A stretch of DNA of 8,511 nucleotides, from contig JAJYZD010000162.1 in the NCBI GenBank assembly GCA_021800315.1, positions 1 to 8,511 of the forward strand, written 5' to 3'. Of the stretch, positions 1 to 5,443 are shown one piece after another. The stretch's first letter is position 1. Each line of letters starts with the position of its first letter. The notes beneath the pieces were generated by a model. That model was not told the DNA's origin and did no database searches. It worked only from the letters and a program-made list of their open reading frames with translations. Both the position numbers and the translations under genes were made by a program. The stretch is from Bacillota bacterium. GTDB taxonomy: Bacteria; Bacillota; Desulfotomaculia; Desulfotomaculales; JAJYZD01.

Positions 1-1
1 G

Positions 2-718
2 CTGGCCGGCGGGCTCTGGCTGTTCACCCTGGAGGCCCCCCGCCTCGCGCAACTGGCCCGACCGGGGCAGTTCGTCCATGTGCGGGCGGGGCGGACCGCC
101 GATCCTTTGCTGCGCCGGCCCTTTTCCATTCACCGGTTGGACCGGGCCAAGGGCCTGGTTTTCCTCCTGGTGCGGGAAACGGGTCGCGGCACGAGTCTTC
201 TGGCCGGGGAAACGCCCCGTTGCCTGGACGTCCTCGGTCCGCTGGGGCGGGGTTTCACCCTGCCGGACCGGAAATCTTCCCTGGCCGTGGTTTCCGGCGG
301 CATGGGGGCCGCTCCCCTGGTTTTCCTCCTCGGGGAACTGGCCGGCCATGATGTCCGCGTCTTTGCCGGGGCCCGCGGCCGCTCCTTTTTCCCGGCCCTG
401 GCGGACCTGGCCGGTTTTCCCTTCCACCCGGCCACCGATGACGGGAGCCTGGGCTACCATGGCCCGGTGACCGATCTTTTCCGCGCGGGTCTTGAGAGGT
501 GGCGCCCCGACCTTACCTATGCCTGCGGGCCGGGAGGCATGCTGCGCGCCCTGGGCGTCATCCTGCGGGAGTTTGACCTGGCCGGGGAGTTTTCCCTGGA
601 GGAACACATGGCCTGCGGGGTGGGGGCCTGCCAGGGGTGCGCCGTAAGGATGAAAGACGGCTTGCGCCTGGTCTGCTCCGACGGTCCGGTTTTCGACGCG
701 GGGGAGGTGGCGTGGTGA
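2..718 (+). CDS. pyrK: Dihydroorotate dehydrogenase B electron-transfer subunit PyrK (5' partial)
   Basis: PyrK carries electrons from the catalytic PyrD subunit to NAD+ through FAD and a [2Fe-2S] cluster in the cytoplasmic class 1B dihydroorotate dehydrogenase of pyrimidine synthesis. The frame is open from base 2 with no start codon, so the N-terminus lies upstream of the window. Visible in order are the FAD-binding RRPFSIHR motif, a NAD-binding stretch VVSGGMGAAPL, a YACGPGGM motif, and a C-terminal cluster motif C-x4-C-x2-C with a later fourth cysteine (codons at 614, 629, 638 and 674). This arrangement is characteristic of PyrK within the ferredoxin reductase superfamily. Its TGA overlaps the pyrD start by 4 nt, which suggests translational coupling and a 1:1 supply of subunits. 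Identity is secure; only the missing 5' end limits the call. Confidence 0.95.
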   Translation: MAGGLWLFTLEAPRLAQLARPGQFVHVRAGRTADPLLRRPFSIHRLDRAKGLVFLLVRETGRGTSLLAGETPRCLDVLGPLGRGFTLPDRKSSLAVVSGGMGAAPLVFLLGELAGHDVRVFAGARGRSFFPALADLAGFPFHPATDDGSLGYHGPVTDLFRAGLERWRPDLTYACGPGGMLRALGVILREFDLAGEFSLEEHMACGVGACQGCAVRMKDGLRLVCSDGPVFDAGEVAW

Positions 719-1653
719 GGCCCAACCTGGCCGTGAACATAGGGGGGCTGGCCCTGCCCAACCCCGTACTGGTGGCGTCCGGCACCTTCGGCTTCGCCAC
801 CGAGTACGCGCCCTTCCTGGATGTCAACCGCCTGGGCGGCGTGGTTTTGAAAGGAGTCACCCTGGCGCCCCGGGAGGGCAATCCCCCGCCGCGCCTCACG
901 GAGACTCCGGCCGGCCTCTTAAACGCGATCGGGCTGGCCAACCCGGGGGTGGAGGTCCTCATCCGGGAGAAACTGCCCCGGTTGGCGTCCCTGGCCTGCC
1001 CGGTGGTGGTTAACATCGCCGGGGAAACGCCGGCGGAGTTCGGTGCTCTGGCCGGACGCCTTTCGGGCGTGCCGGGCGTGGCCGCCCTGGAGGTCAACGT
1101 ATCCTGTCCCAACGTGGCGCGGGGCGGCATGCAGTTCGGCGCCGACCCGGATACGTGCGGGGAGGCGGTGCGGGCGGTGAAGGCGGTAACCGCCCTGCCG
1201 GTGATCGTCAAGCTCTCTCCCAACGTCACCTCCATCGTCGCCGTGGCCAAGAGCGCGGCCGACGCCGGGGCGGACGCGCTCTCCCTCATCAACACCCTCT
1301 GGGGTATGGCCATTGATATCGAACGGCAAAAGCCGGTTCTGGGCAACGTGACGGGCGGCCTGTCCGGTCCGTGCGTCAAGCCGGTCGGCTTGCGTTGCGT
1401 CTGGCAGGTCTTCGACGCGGTGGACGTGCCGCTGATCGGCATGGGCGGCATCCTTACGGCCGCCGACGCTCTGGAATACATCCTGGCCGGGGCTTGTGCC
1501 GTGGCCCTGGGTACGGCCAATTTCATCGATCCGGGCGCGGCGGAAAAAGTCGTGTCCGGGATAGAGGACTATCTCGTTGCGCGGGGTATCGCCGACATAA
1601 GCGAGTTGGTGGGCCGGGCCCACCGCGGAGAGGAAGGTTGCCGTTGGGGATGA
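715..1653 (+). CDS. pyrD: Dihydroorotate dehydrogenase class 1B, catalytic subunit PyrD
   Basis: This FMN enzyme oxidises dihydroorotate to orotate, the fourth step of UMP synthesis, and passes electrons to PyrK. The predicted protein is 312 residues, normal for the class. Family motifs include VASGTFGF near the N-terminus, NAIGLANPG, the catalytic loop NVSCPNV with Cys131 (class 1 enzymes use Cys as base where class 2 uses Ser), IVKLSPNVT, SLINTLWGMAID, IGMGGI and ALGTANF. Two adjacent GTG codons, at 712 and 715, could start translation. I chose 715 because it lies 6 nt after the GGAGGT site at 703-708 and gives a GTGA overlap with the pyrK stop; 712 would leave only 3 nt. The adjacent pyrK supports class 1B over the fumarate-linked class 1A. 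Confidence 0.96.
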   Translation: MRPNLAVNIGGLALPNPVLVASGTFGFATEYAPFLDVNRLGGVVLKGVTLAPREGNPPPRLTETPAGLLNAIGLANPGVEVLIREKLPRLASLACPVVVNIAGETPAEFGALAGRLSGVPGVAALEVNVSCPNVARGGMQFGADPDTCGEAVRAVKAVTALPVIVKLSPNVTSIVAVAKSAADAGADALSLINTLWGMAIDIERQKPVLGNVTGGLSGPCVKPVGLRCVWQVFDAVDVPLIGMGGILTAADALEYILAGACAVALGTANFIDPGAAEKVVSGIEDYLVARGIADISELVGRAHRGEEGCRWG

Positions 1654-2366
1654 TTGACCGTTTGGTGGTGGCCCTGGACGTTCCTTCGGCCACCGCGGCC
1701 ATCGAGATGGCCGGCCGCCTGGCCGGGCGGGCCGGACTGTTCAAGGTGGGCCTGGAACTCTTTTGCGCGGCCGGACCGGGGGTGGTTCCGGAGATAGCGG
1801 ACGCCGGCCGCGTTTTTTTGGACCTTAAACTGCACGACATACCGAACACGGTGGCCGGCGCCGTCCGGAGCCTGGTCCCGCTGGCTCCCGCGATGCTCAC
1901 CGTGCACGCCGCCGGCGGCCCGGCTATGATGCGGGCGGCCTCTGAGGCCGCCGGGGACGCGGCGGCCCGCCTGGGGGTGGCCCCGCCCCGGCTGGTGGCG
2001 GTAACGGTTCTGACCGCCCTGGACGACGAGGCTTTCCGGCAGGCCGGTTTCACCGGGACCATCGGGGACACGGTGTTGCGCCTGGCGCATCTGGCCGCCG
2101 GGGCCGGCCTGGACGGAGTGGTGGCTTCCGCCGGGGAAACGCCGGCCCTTCGCCGGGAAATGGGGCCGGATTTTTTGATCATCACGCCGGGGATCAGGCC
2201 GCGGGGCGCGGCGGCCGGGGACCAGCGGCGGGTGTTTTCCCCGGCTGCGGCGGTGAGGGCGGGCGCCAGCCACCTGGTGGTGGGCCGCCCGGTCACCGGG
2301 GCGCCTGATCCGGCGCGGGCGGCGCAGGATATTTTGGAGGAGATGGCGAAAGCGAACGCCGGTTAA
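1650..2366 (+). CDS. pyrF: Orotidine-5'-phosphate decarboxylase PyrF
   Basis: PyrF decarboxylates OMP to UMP, the last step of the pathway, without a cofactor. The 238-residue product has the short bacterial TIM-barrel length. Visible are Asp10 in VVALDVP, Lys32 in FKVGLEL, and the catalytic DxKxxD set Asp58-Lys60-Asp63 in FLDLKLHDIPNTV. TPGIRP near residues 182-187 and the phosphate-binding VVGRPVTGAPDP stretch near the C-terminus are also present. The ATG at 1650 overlaps the pyrD TGA in an ATGA junction, and a purine-rich AGAGGAAGG lies just upstream at about 1629-1637. The reading frame stays open upstream into pyrD, but the conserved N-terminus begins exactly at this ATG. All residues needed for activity appear to be present. 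Confidence 0.96.
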   Translation: MIDRLVVALDVPSATAAIEMAGRLAGRAGLFKVGLELFCAAGPGVVPEIADAGRVFLDLKLHDIPNTVAGAVRSLVPLAPAMLTVHAAGGPAMMRAASEAAGDAAARLGVAPPRLVAVTVLTALDDEAFRQAGFTGTIGDTVLRLAHLAAGAGLDGVVASAGETPALRREMGPDFLIITPGIRPRGAAAGDQRRVFSPAAAVRAGASHLVVGRPVTGAPDPARAAQDILEEMAKANAG

Positions 2367-2378
2367 GGGGGTGCGTCC

Positions 2379-3224
2379 GTGGGAAAGTTGCTGGGCCTGG
2401 TGGTCAGCGCCAGGAGGCTGGGTAACAGCGAGGTGCTGGTGAAGGAGATCATGAGCCGGGTTCCCGGGGAATGGGAACGGGAGTTGATCCGCCTGACCGA
2501 CCTCTCGATAGAGCCCTGTAAGGCTTGTTATACCTGTCTCTCCGGCGTCTCCTGCAAGCTGAACGACGACTTCGGGTTCGTCCTGGAAAGGGTGCGGGAG
2601 GCCGACGCCCTGGTAATCGGGGTTCCCGTTTACTTTTTGGGGCCGCACGGTTATCTCAAGATGTTCACCGACCGCCTCCTGGGGGCGGGCCACTGGGTGC
2701 GGGACACCCGGGGCAAACCCTGCGCGGTGGTGGTGCCCTACGGAGTGGCGGGCTGGCTGGGGTATTCCCGCATCGCCGCCCTGACCCTGCCCCGTTTCCT
2801 GCAGATGAAAGTGGTGGACTGCTGGGCCGTGCCCGCGGCCCTGCCTGCCCAGGGAGTGCTCGCTCCGGGCCACCTGGCGCGGGCCGGGGAGATCGCCGCG
2901 GCCTTAACCGGCCGGGCGGGGGAGAGGAGGGGGCCGTTGGAATGCGCGGGGTGCGGTTCGGATCTGTTCCGGCTTCTGCCGGGGGGCGGGGTGGAATGTC
3001 CCCTGTGCGGGGTGCGGGCGCAGGTGAACGCGTCCGGTCAACTGGAGTACGGCCGGGCCGGGGGTCGTTTCGAACCGGAGCAATTGCGGGAACACTTCCT
3101 GGGCTGGCTGGTGGGAATGAAGGAAAAATACCGGGTGGAAAGGGACCGGCTGAAAGAAGCCCAAAGGCCGTACCGGTCCATGGATTGGTGGGTAAAGCCA
3201 CCGGAACGGGAAAGAGGTAGTTGA
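2379..3224 (+). CDS. Isf-like iron-sulfur flavoprotein (NADPH-dependent FMN reductase family) with C-terminal zinc ribbon
   Basis: The 281-residue protein begins with a flavodoxin-like fold. SARRLGNSEVLV (residues 10-21) fits the FMN phosphate loop, and GVPVYFLGPHGYLKMFTDRL is a typical flavin-contacting strand and helix. Four cysteines, Cys46-x2-Cys49-x2-Cys52-x5-Cys58, match the compact cluster motif of archaeal and clostridial iron-sulfur flavoproteins (Isf), so FMN plus one [4Fe-4S] cluster is likely. A second group, Cys189-x2-Cys192-x14-Cys207-x2-Cys210, looks like a zinc ribbon or rubredoxin-like knuckle and is not part of the basic family. The charged C-terminal tail is rich in Lys, Arg and Glu. 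The GTG start sits 12 nt after pyrF, behind AAGGGGG, and pyrE follows after 4 nt, so it is cotranscribed with pyrimidine genes. Substrate and partner are unknown; electron exchange linked to dihydroorotate oxidation is only a guess. Confidence 0.8.
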   Translation: MGKLLGLVVSARRLGNSEVLVKEIMSRVPGEWERELIRLTDLSIEPCKACYTCLSGVSCKLNDDFGFVLERVREADALVIGVPVYFLGPHGYLKMFTDRLLGAGHWVRDTRGKPCAVVVPYGVAGWLGYSRIAALTLPRFLQMKVVDCWAVPAALPAQGVLAPGHLARAGEIAAALTGRAGERRGPLECAGCGSDLFRLLPGGGVECPLCGVRAQVNASGQLEYGRAGGRFEPEQLREHFLGWLVGMKEKYRVERDRLKEAQRPYRSMDWWVKPPERERGS

Positions 3225-3228
3225 GCCT

Positions 3229-3801
3229 ATGCTGGCGGAAGAACGGGTTCTTCATCTTTTGCGTAAAACGGGGGCGCTTTTGGACGGGCACTTCAAACTT
3301 ACCTCGGGGCGGCACTCCAACCGCTATATCCAGTGTGCCCAGCTTCTCCAGTACCCGCAGTACGCGGCCGAACTGGGCGCGGCCCTGGGCGGCCGCTTCG
3401 CCGGGGAAGACGTGCAGGCGGTGGTGGGTCCGGCCATGGGGGGCATCCTGGTGTCCTACGAAGTGGCCCGCCACCTGGGGGTGCGCTCCCTGTTCACGGA
3501 ACGGGACGGCGGCGGCATGACCCTGCGGCGCGGCTTCGCCCTGGACGAAGGGGAGCGGGTGCTGGTGGTGGAGGATGTCATCACCACCGGCGGGTCGGTG
3601 GAAGAGGTGCTGGCGGTGGTTCGGGAGCACGGGGCGGTGCCGGTGGGCGTAGGCGCCCTGGCCGACCGTTCCGGCGGCAAGGTTTGCTGGATGGTGCGCC
3701 TGGAGGCCCTGATCAAGCTCAACGTGTCCTCCTACCCGGCCGAGGAGTGCCCGCTGTGCCAGGAGGGCATGCCGGTGGTGAAGCCGGGGAGCAGGAGTTA
3801 G
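3229..3801 (+). CDS. pyrE: Orotate phosphoribosyltransferase PyrE
   Basis: PyrE joins orotate to PRPP to give OMP, the step between PyrD and PyrF. The 190-residue type I phosphoribosyltransferase shows the PRPP-binding signature VLVVEDVITTGGSV at residues 110-123. It also has an N-terminal orotate-binding segment, FKLTSGRHSNRYIQ, and VVGPAMGGI around residues 64-72. The flexible loop reads FTERDGGGMTLRRGF. The C-terminal tail carries a CPLC pair (EECPLCQEG), a feature I associate with the Thermus-like subgroup rather than the E. coli-type enzyme; its role is not evident here. The ATG lies about 8 nt after AGAGGTAG and 4 nt after the preceding stop. With pyrK, pyrD and pyrF upstream, this completes orotate-to-UMP conversion in the operon. 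Confidence 0.95.
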   Translation: MLAEERVLHLLRKTGALLDGHFKLTSGRHSNRYIQCAQLLQYPQYAAELGAALGGRFAGEDVQAVVGPAMGGILVSYEVARHLGVRSLFTERDGGGMTLRRGFALDEGERVLVVEDVITTGGSVEEVLAVVREHGAVPVGVGALADRSGGKVCWMVRLEALIKLNVSSYPAEECPLCQEGMPVVKPGSRS

Positions 3802-3807
3802 GGGGTT

Positions 3808-3824
3808 CCCCGCCCGGGGCGGGG
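3808..3824 (+). other. GC-rich hairpin after pyrE
   Basis: A perfect 7-bp inverted repeat (CCCCGCC and GGCGGGG) around a 3-nt loop lies 6 nt after the pyrE stop. No T-run follows, so it is not a canonical intrinsic terminator. It could reduce readthrough or stabilise the 3' end of the pyrimidine message while letting some transcription reach the tautomerase gene. Confidence 0.45.
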
Positions 3825-3853
3825 CCGGATGGAAAAGTTGGGAGGGATTTCGC

Positions 3854-4042
3854 ATGCCCGTAATCACGCTGAAGGGGCCGAGACTGAGCAAGGAACAAAA
3901 GAGGGAAATAGTCAGGTCTTTTACCGAGACCGCCAGCCGGATCACCAACATCGCGGCCTCCGCCTTCATCGTCTATATCGACGAGATGGAACCGGAGAAC
4001 ATCGGCGTCGGGGGAACCGTTTTGGCCGACCGGGACAAGTAG
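3854..4042 (+). CDS. 4-oxalocrotonate tautomerase family protein, DmpI-like
   Basis: This 62-residue protein belongs to the tautomerase superfamily, small oligomers in which the proline exposed after Met removal acts as general base. The sequence opens MPVITLKGPRLSKEQK and ends with NIGVGGTVLADRDK, the pattern of the DmpI-like subgroup. Compared from memory with the Pseudomonas 4-oxalocrotonate enzyme, Pro1 is present and an Arg lies near position 11. The positions of Arg39 and Phe50 appear to hold Ile, so 4-oxalocrotonate itself is an unlikely substrate. The true substrate is unknown. A strong GGAGGG site at 3841-3846 precedes the ATG. It lies 52 nt after pyrE with only the GC hairpin between, so it may be the last gene of the pyrimidine transcript. 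No terminator is visible after it. Confidence 0.85.
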   Translation: MPVITLKGPRLSKEQKREIVRSFTETASRITNIAASAFIVYIDEMEPENIGVGGTVLADRDK

Positions 4043-4064
4043 GCAAAGTTTCTTTCCGTCCCGC

Positions 4065-4093
4065 TTGACAGGCCGGACGTCAGGCTATACACT
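4065..4093 (+). promoter_or_regulatory. Predicted sigma-A promoter of the first arsR
   Basis: A perfect TTGACA (4065-4070) is followed after 17 bp by TACACT (4088-4093). TATACA at 4086-4091 is a better -10 but with only a 15-bp spacer. This is the first good promoter after the pyrimidine genes and would give the regulator gene its own transcript. The -35 lies within a short imperfect dyad, TGAC/GTCA, at 4066-4082. Confidence 0.6.
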
Positions 4094-4094
4094 T

Positions 4095-4115
4095 CTAAGT
4101 ATAAGATACACTTAG
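4095..4115 (+). promoter_or_regulatory. Predicted ArsR-type operator dyad before the first arsR
   Basis: CTAAGT (4095-4100) and ACTTAG (4110-4115) form a 6-bp inverted repeat around a 9-bp centre, with matching TA pairs inside both arms. The dyad begins just after the -10, where a repressor would block transcription start. Another CTTAG lies at 4129-4133. Assigning it as the self-binding site of the regulator is inferred from position and symmetry. Confidence 0.5.
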
Positions 4116-4171
4116 ATTTATGTAGCATCTTAGCCGGAGACCTATGGGGCCTGAAGCCGGAGGCGAGAAGG

Positions 4172-4516
4172 ATGATCCCAGCGGTGGTTTCCCGCCCGGG
4201 GAAGGGGCAATGCGAGCCATCGCCCGCCGAATGCCGGGAGGTGGCTGAATTCCTGCAGGGGTTCGCCAACCCGGTCCGGGTGGAGATCCTGTGTACCCTG
4301 AAGGACGGGGAAAAGAGCGTAGGGGAGATCGCGCAAGCAGTGGGGGCCAAACAGTCCAACATCTCCCAGCAGTTACATATCCTCATGGCCAAGGGGTATG
4401 TGGCCAAGCGGCGGGAGGAGCGCAACATCTTCTACCGGGTGCTCCGGTCCGAGATTTACAAGGTCATGGAGCATATCTTCCGGCTTGTCTGCGGGTGCGG
4501 TTTGTCCGGCGACTGA
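4172..4516 (+). CDS. ArsR-family repressor, BigR/SqrR-like predicted persulfide sensor (copy 1)
   Basis: This 114-residue winged helix-turn-helix repressor has its fold across residues 24-106, with recognition helix region VGAKQSNISQQL (57-68) and wing KRREERNIFYRV. The metal-binding ELCVCDL motif of arsenic-sensing ArsR is absent; the equivalent helix reads KSVGEIAQA. Instead, Cys41 (VEILC) and Cys107 (IFRLVC) lie exactly 66 residues apart, as do the thiol pairs of SqrR (41/107) and BigR (42/108) that form polysulfide bridges and release DNA. Extra cysteines are Cys14, Cys21 and Cys109. The ATG is 8 nt after GGAGG (4159-4163). It has its own promoter and dyad and lies upstream of sulfur-transfer genes. 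I infer sulfane-sulfur sensing. A metal or general thiol-oxidation sensor cannot be excluded. Confidence 0.82.
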   Translation: MIPAVVSRPGKGQCEPSPAECREVAEFLQGFANPVRVEILCTLKDGEKSVGEIAQAVGAKQSNISQQLHILMAKGYVAKRREERNIFYRVLRSEIYKVMEHIFRLVCGCGLSGD

Positions 4517-4542
4517 ACGAAGCTGTTTTCCGGCCCTCCCGT

Positions 4543-4561
4543 CGGTGTTGCGACACCGTTT
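4543..4561 (+). terminator. Weak hairpin terminator candidate after first arsR
   Basis: CGGTGT and ACACCG form a perfect 6-bp stem with a TGCG tetraloop, 26 nt after the stop codon. Only TTT follows, so termination would be weak. The rest of the gap between the first two arsR genes (4517-4701) holds no reading frame I can support; its 3' part contains the next promoter and operator. Confidence 0.35.
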
Positions 4562-4630
4562 GAGCGAGAGGGCCTGGTTGTTTTCCCGGGTCCAATACCT
4601 CCGCCGCGGCATCCGGTTTTTCCGGAGCGG

Positions 4631-4660
4631 TTGACAAAGGGACGTTTGGTACGCTAATAT
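4631..4660 (+). promoter_or_regulatory. Predicted sigma-A promoter of the second arsR
   Basis: TTGACA (4631-4636) and TAATAT (4655-4660) are separated by 18 bp. The -35 is perfect and the -10 is embedded in an AT-rich repeat. It lies 40-70 bp before the start codon, so the second regulator gene need not depend on readthrough from the first. Confidence 0.6.
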
Positions 4661-4689
4661 ATTGACTATCGATAGCAGATTAATATATT
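4655..4689 (+). promoter_or_regulatory. Predicted operator with repeated AATATATT palindromes before the second arsR
   Basis: TAATATATT occurs at 4655-4663 and again at 4681-4689, 26 bp apart; each contains the palindrome AATATATT. Between them is another palindrome, CTATCGATAG (4666-4675). The block spans the -10 and the likely start of transcription. AT-rich palindromes are usual for ArsR-family operators; the protein that binds here is inferred. Confidence 0.5.
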
Positions 4690-4701
4690 CAGAGGTTGGG
4701 T

Positions 4702-5037
4702 ATGTCCAGGGAACCAGACTACGGTCCGAAACCCACCCGCGTCGAGTGCCGGGAAATGGCTGACTTCCTGCAGGGATTCGCCAACCCGGTCCGGGTGGAG
4801 ATTCTGTGCGTCCTGCGGGACGGCGAGAAGAGCGTGGGCGAAATCGCGCAAGCGGTGGGAGCCAAGCAGTCCAACATCTCCCAGCAGCTGCAGATCCTCC
4901 AGTCCAAGGGATACCTGGCCAAGCGGCGGGACGAGCGCAACATCTACTACCGGGTGCAGAAAACGGAGATCTACGACGTGATGGAGCACATCTTCCGCCT
5001 CGTCTGCCGCCCGGCGGAGACGGAAGAACCGGTGTAG
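4702..5037 (+). CDS. ArsR-family repressor, BigR/SqrR-like predicted persulfide sensor (copy 2)
   Basis: This 111-residue paralogue differs from the first copy at about 14 of 88 positions from the conserved ECRE segment to the end of the fold (hand count), mostly by conservative changes. The recognition-helix stretch SVGEIAQAVGAKQSNISQQL is identical, so overlapping DNA specificity is expected. Cys36 (VEILC) and Cys102 (IFRLVC) are again 66 residues apart, the spacing known from SqrR and BigR, and Cys16 corresponds to Cys21 of copy 1. It lacks the second C-terminal cysteine of copy 1. I chose ATG 4702, 6 nt after AGAGG, over the in-frame TTG at 4696. It has its own promoter and operator, and a terminator follows. 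Sulfane-sulfur sensing is inferred from cysteine geometry and neighbours. Confidence 0.83.
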   Translation: MSREPDYGPKPTRVECREMADFLQGFANPVRVEILCVLRDGEKSVGEIAQAVGAKQSNISQQLQILQSKGYLAKRRDERNIYYRVQKTEIYDVMEHIFRLVCRPAETEEPV

Positions 5038-5062
5038 GCGGTTTTCCTTTTGTATTCATCAT

Positions 5063-5113
5063 AAATCCCCCCTGTTTGCCTTAATCCACCGGTTACGGCC
5101 GGGGGATTTTTTT
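5063..5113 (+). terminator. Intrinsic terminator after second arsR
   Basis: AAATCCCCC (5063-5071) pairs with GGGGGATTT (5101-5109), and the 3' arm runs into seven T residues (5107-5113). The 29-nt loop can form a smaller inner pairing (GCC with GGC). The long loop is unusual, but the G/C-rich stem with a T-run is typical. It separates the second regulator gene from the operon that follows. Confidence 0.65.
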
Positions 5114-5116
5114 CAC

Positions 5117-5148
5117 AAAAAAGGCCCGCCGGGTCTTGACAGCGGGCC
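5117..5148 (-). terminator. Minus-strand terminator-shaped hairpin over the third promoter
   Basis: GGCCCGC (5123-5129) and GCGGGCC (5142-5148) form a perfect 7-bp stem. Read on the minus strand it is followed by six T residues (complement of A-run 5117-5122), the form of an intrinsic terminator for leftward transcription. No minus-strand gene is visible to its right. The TTGACA of the next promoter lies in the loop. Confidence 0.4.
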
Positions 5149-5165
5149 AGACTATACTGTAACAT
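5136..5165 (+). promoter_or_regulatory. Predicted promoter of the truncated arsR and tusA-mvhD-hdrA operon
   Basis: TTGACA (5136-5141) is perfect. The best -10 at a workable distance is TAACAT (5160-5165), 18 bp away. TATACT at 5153-5158 looks better but is only 11 bp from the -35. It lies just past the terminator of the second arsR and is the only clear promoter before the sulfur/redox genes. Confidence 0.55.
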
Positions 5166-5189
5166 ATTAATGATCAATAAAATATTAAT
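5164..5189 (+). promoter_or_regulatory. Predicted AT-rich operator of the sulfur/redox operon
   Basis: ATATTAAT occurs at 5164-5171 and 5182-5189, 18 bp apart. Centred between them on TGATCA (5171-5176) is an imperfect dyad, TTAaTGATCAaTAA (5167-5180). The layout of two AT-rich repeats flanking a central palindrome, overlapping the -10, resembles the site before the second arsR. I infer that the complete ArsR copies act here. Confidence 0.5.
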
Positions 5190-5205
5190 AATTCAAGGGG
5201 TTGCC

Positions 5206-5391
5206 ATGGAGAAGGAAGCGGACCAGTACAAACCGACCCGTGCCGAGTGCCGGGAGGTGGCCGATTTTCTCCAGGGATTCTCCAACCCGGTGCGGGTGGA
5301 GATCATGTGCGCGCTAAGGGACGGGCCGGTACACCCGAAGAAGGGGAGTGTTTGTGTGGGTGAAATCAATCCCGTGAACGGCGCCGGCTAA
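5206..5391 (+). pseudogene. Truncated third ArsR copy lacking the DNA-binding and C-terminal parts
   Basis: The first 40 residues closely match the intact copies (ECREVADFLQGFSNPVRVEI then Cys35). After LRDG the sequence departs into a PVHPKKGSVC stretch, regains a short VGEI, and stops at residue 61. The recognition helix, the wing, the dimer-forming last helix and the partner cysteine 66 residues on are all missing. I find no remnant of them before tusA, so a deletion or rearrangement is more likely than one frameshift. Cys15 and Cys35 remain and Cys50 is new. The ATG at 5206 has AAGGGG 5 nt upstream; an in-frame ATG at 5170 falls inside the operator and is rejected. It should not bind DNA. 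It may be a relic or a short translated leader, and it leaves the promoter intact for the genes downstream. Confidence 0.75.
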
Positions 5392-5443
5392 CCAACCAGG
5401 GAAGATCGGGGAGAAAGAGAAAAACTCTGGGGAGGAAATGTAA

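Noticed and set aside
558..1526. Long minus-strand open frame (322 codons) over pyrK and pyrD
   Set aside because: It mirrors GC-rich real codons, has no recognisable motif, and covers well-identified genes on the + strand.
1371..1649. Possible longer N-terminus for pyrF
   Set aside because: The frame is open upstream but the extra residues are Arg/Gly-rich and read from pyrD; the family N-terminus starts at the ATG at 1650.
4144..4248. Short frame starting at ATG 4144, before the first arsR start
   Set aside because: It has no good ribosome site, overlaps arsR out of frame, stops after about 34 codons and has no recognisable sequence.
5153..5158. TATACT as the -10 of the third promoter
   Set aside because: It is only 11 bp from the TTGACA at 5136-5141 and no suitable -35 lies 16-18 bp upstream.
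4655..5189. AT-rich repeats as a possible CRISPR array or integration site
   Set aside because: The repeats are 8-9 bp, only paired, and sit at promoters; there are no regular spacers, integrase or tRNA gene nearby.
5170..5205. Earlier in-frame ATG for the third arsR copy
   Set aside because: It falls inside the AT-rich operator near the probable transcription start, has no ribosome site, and the intact paralogues do not carry such an extension.
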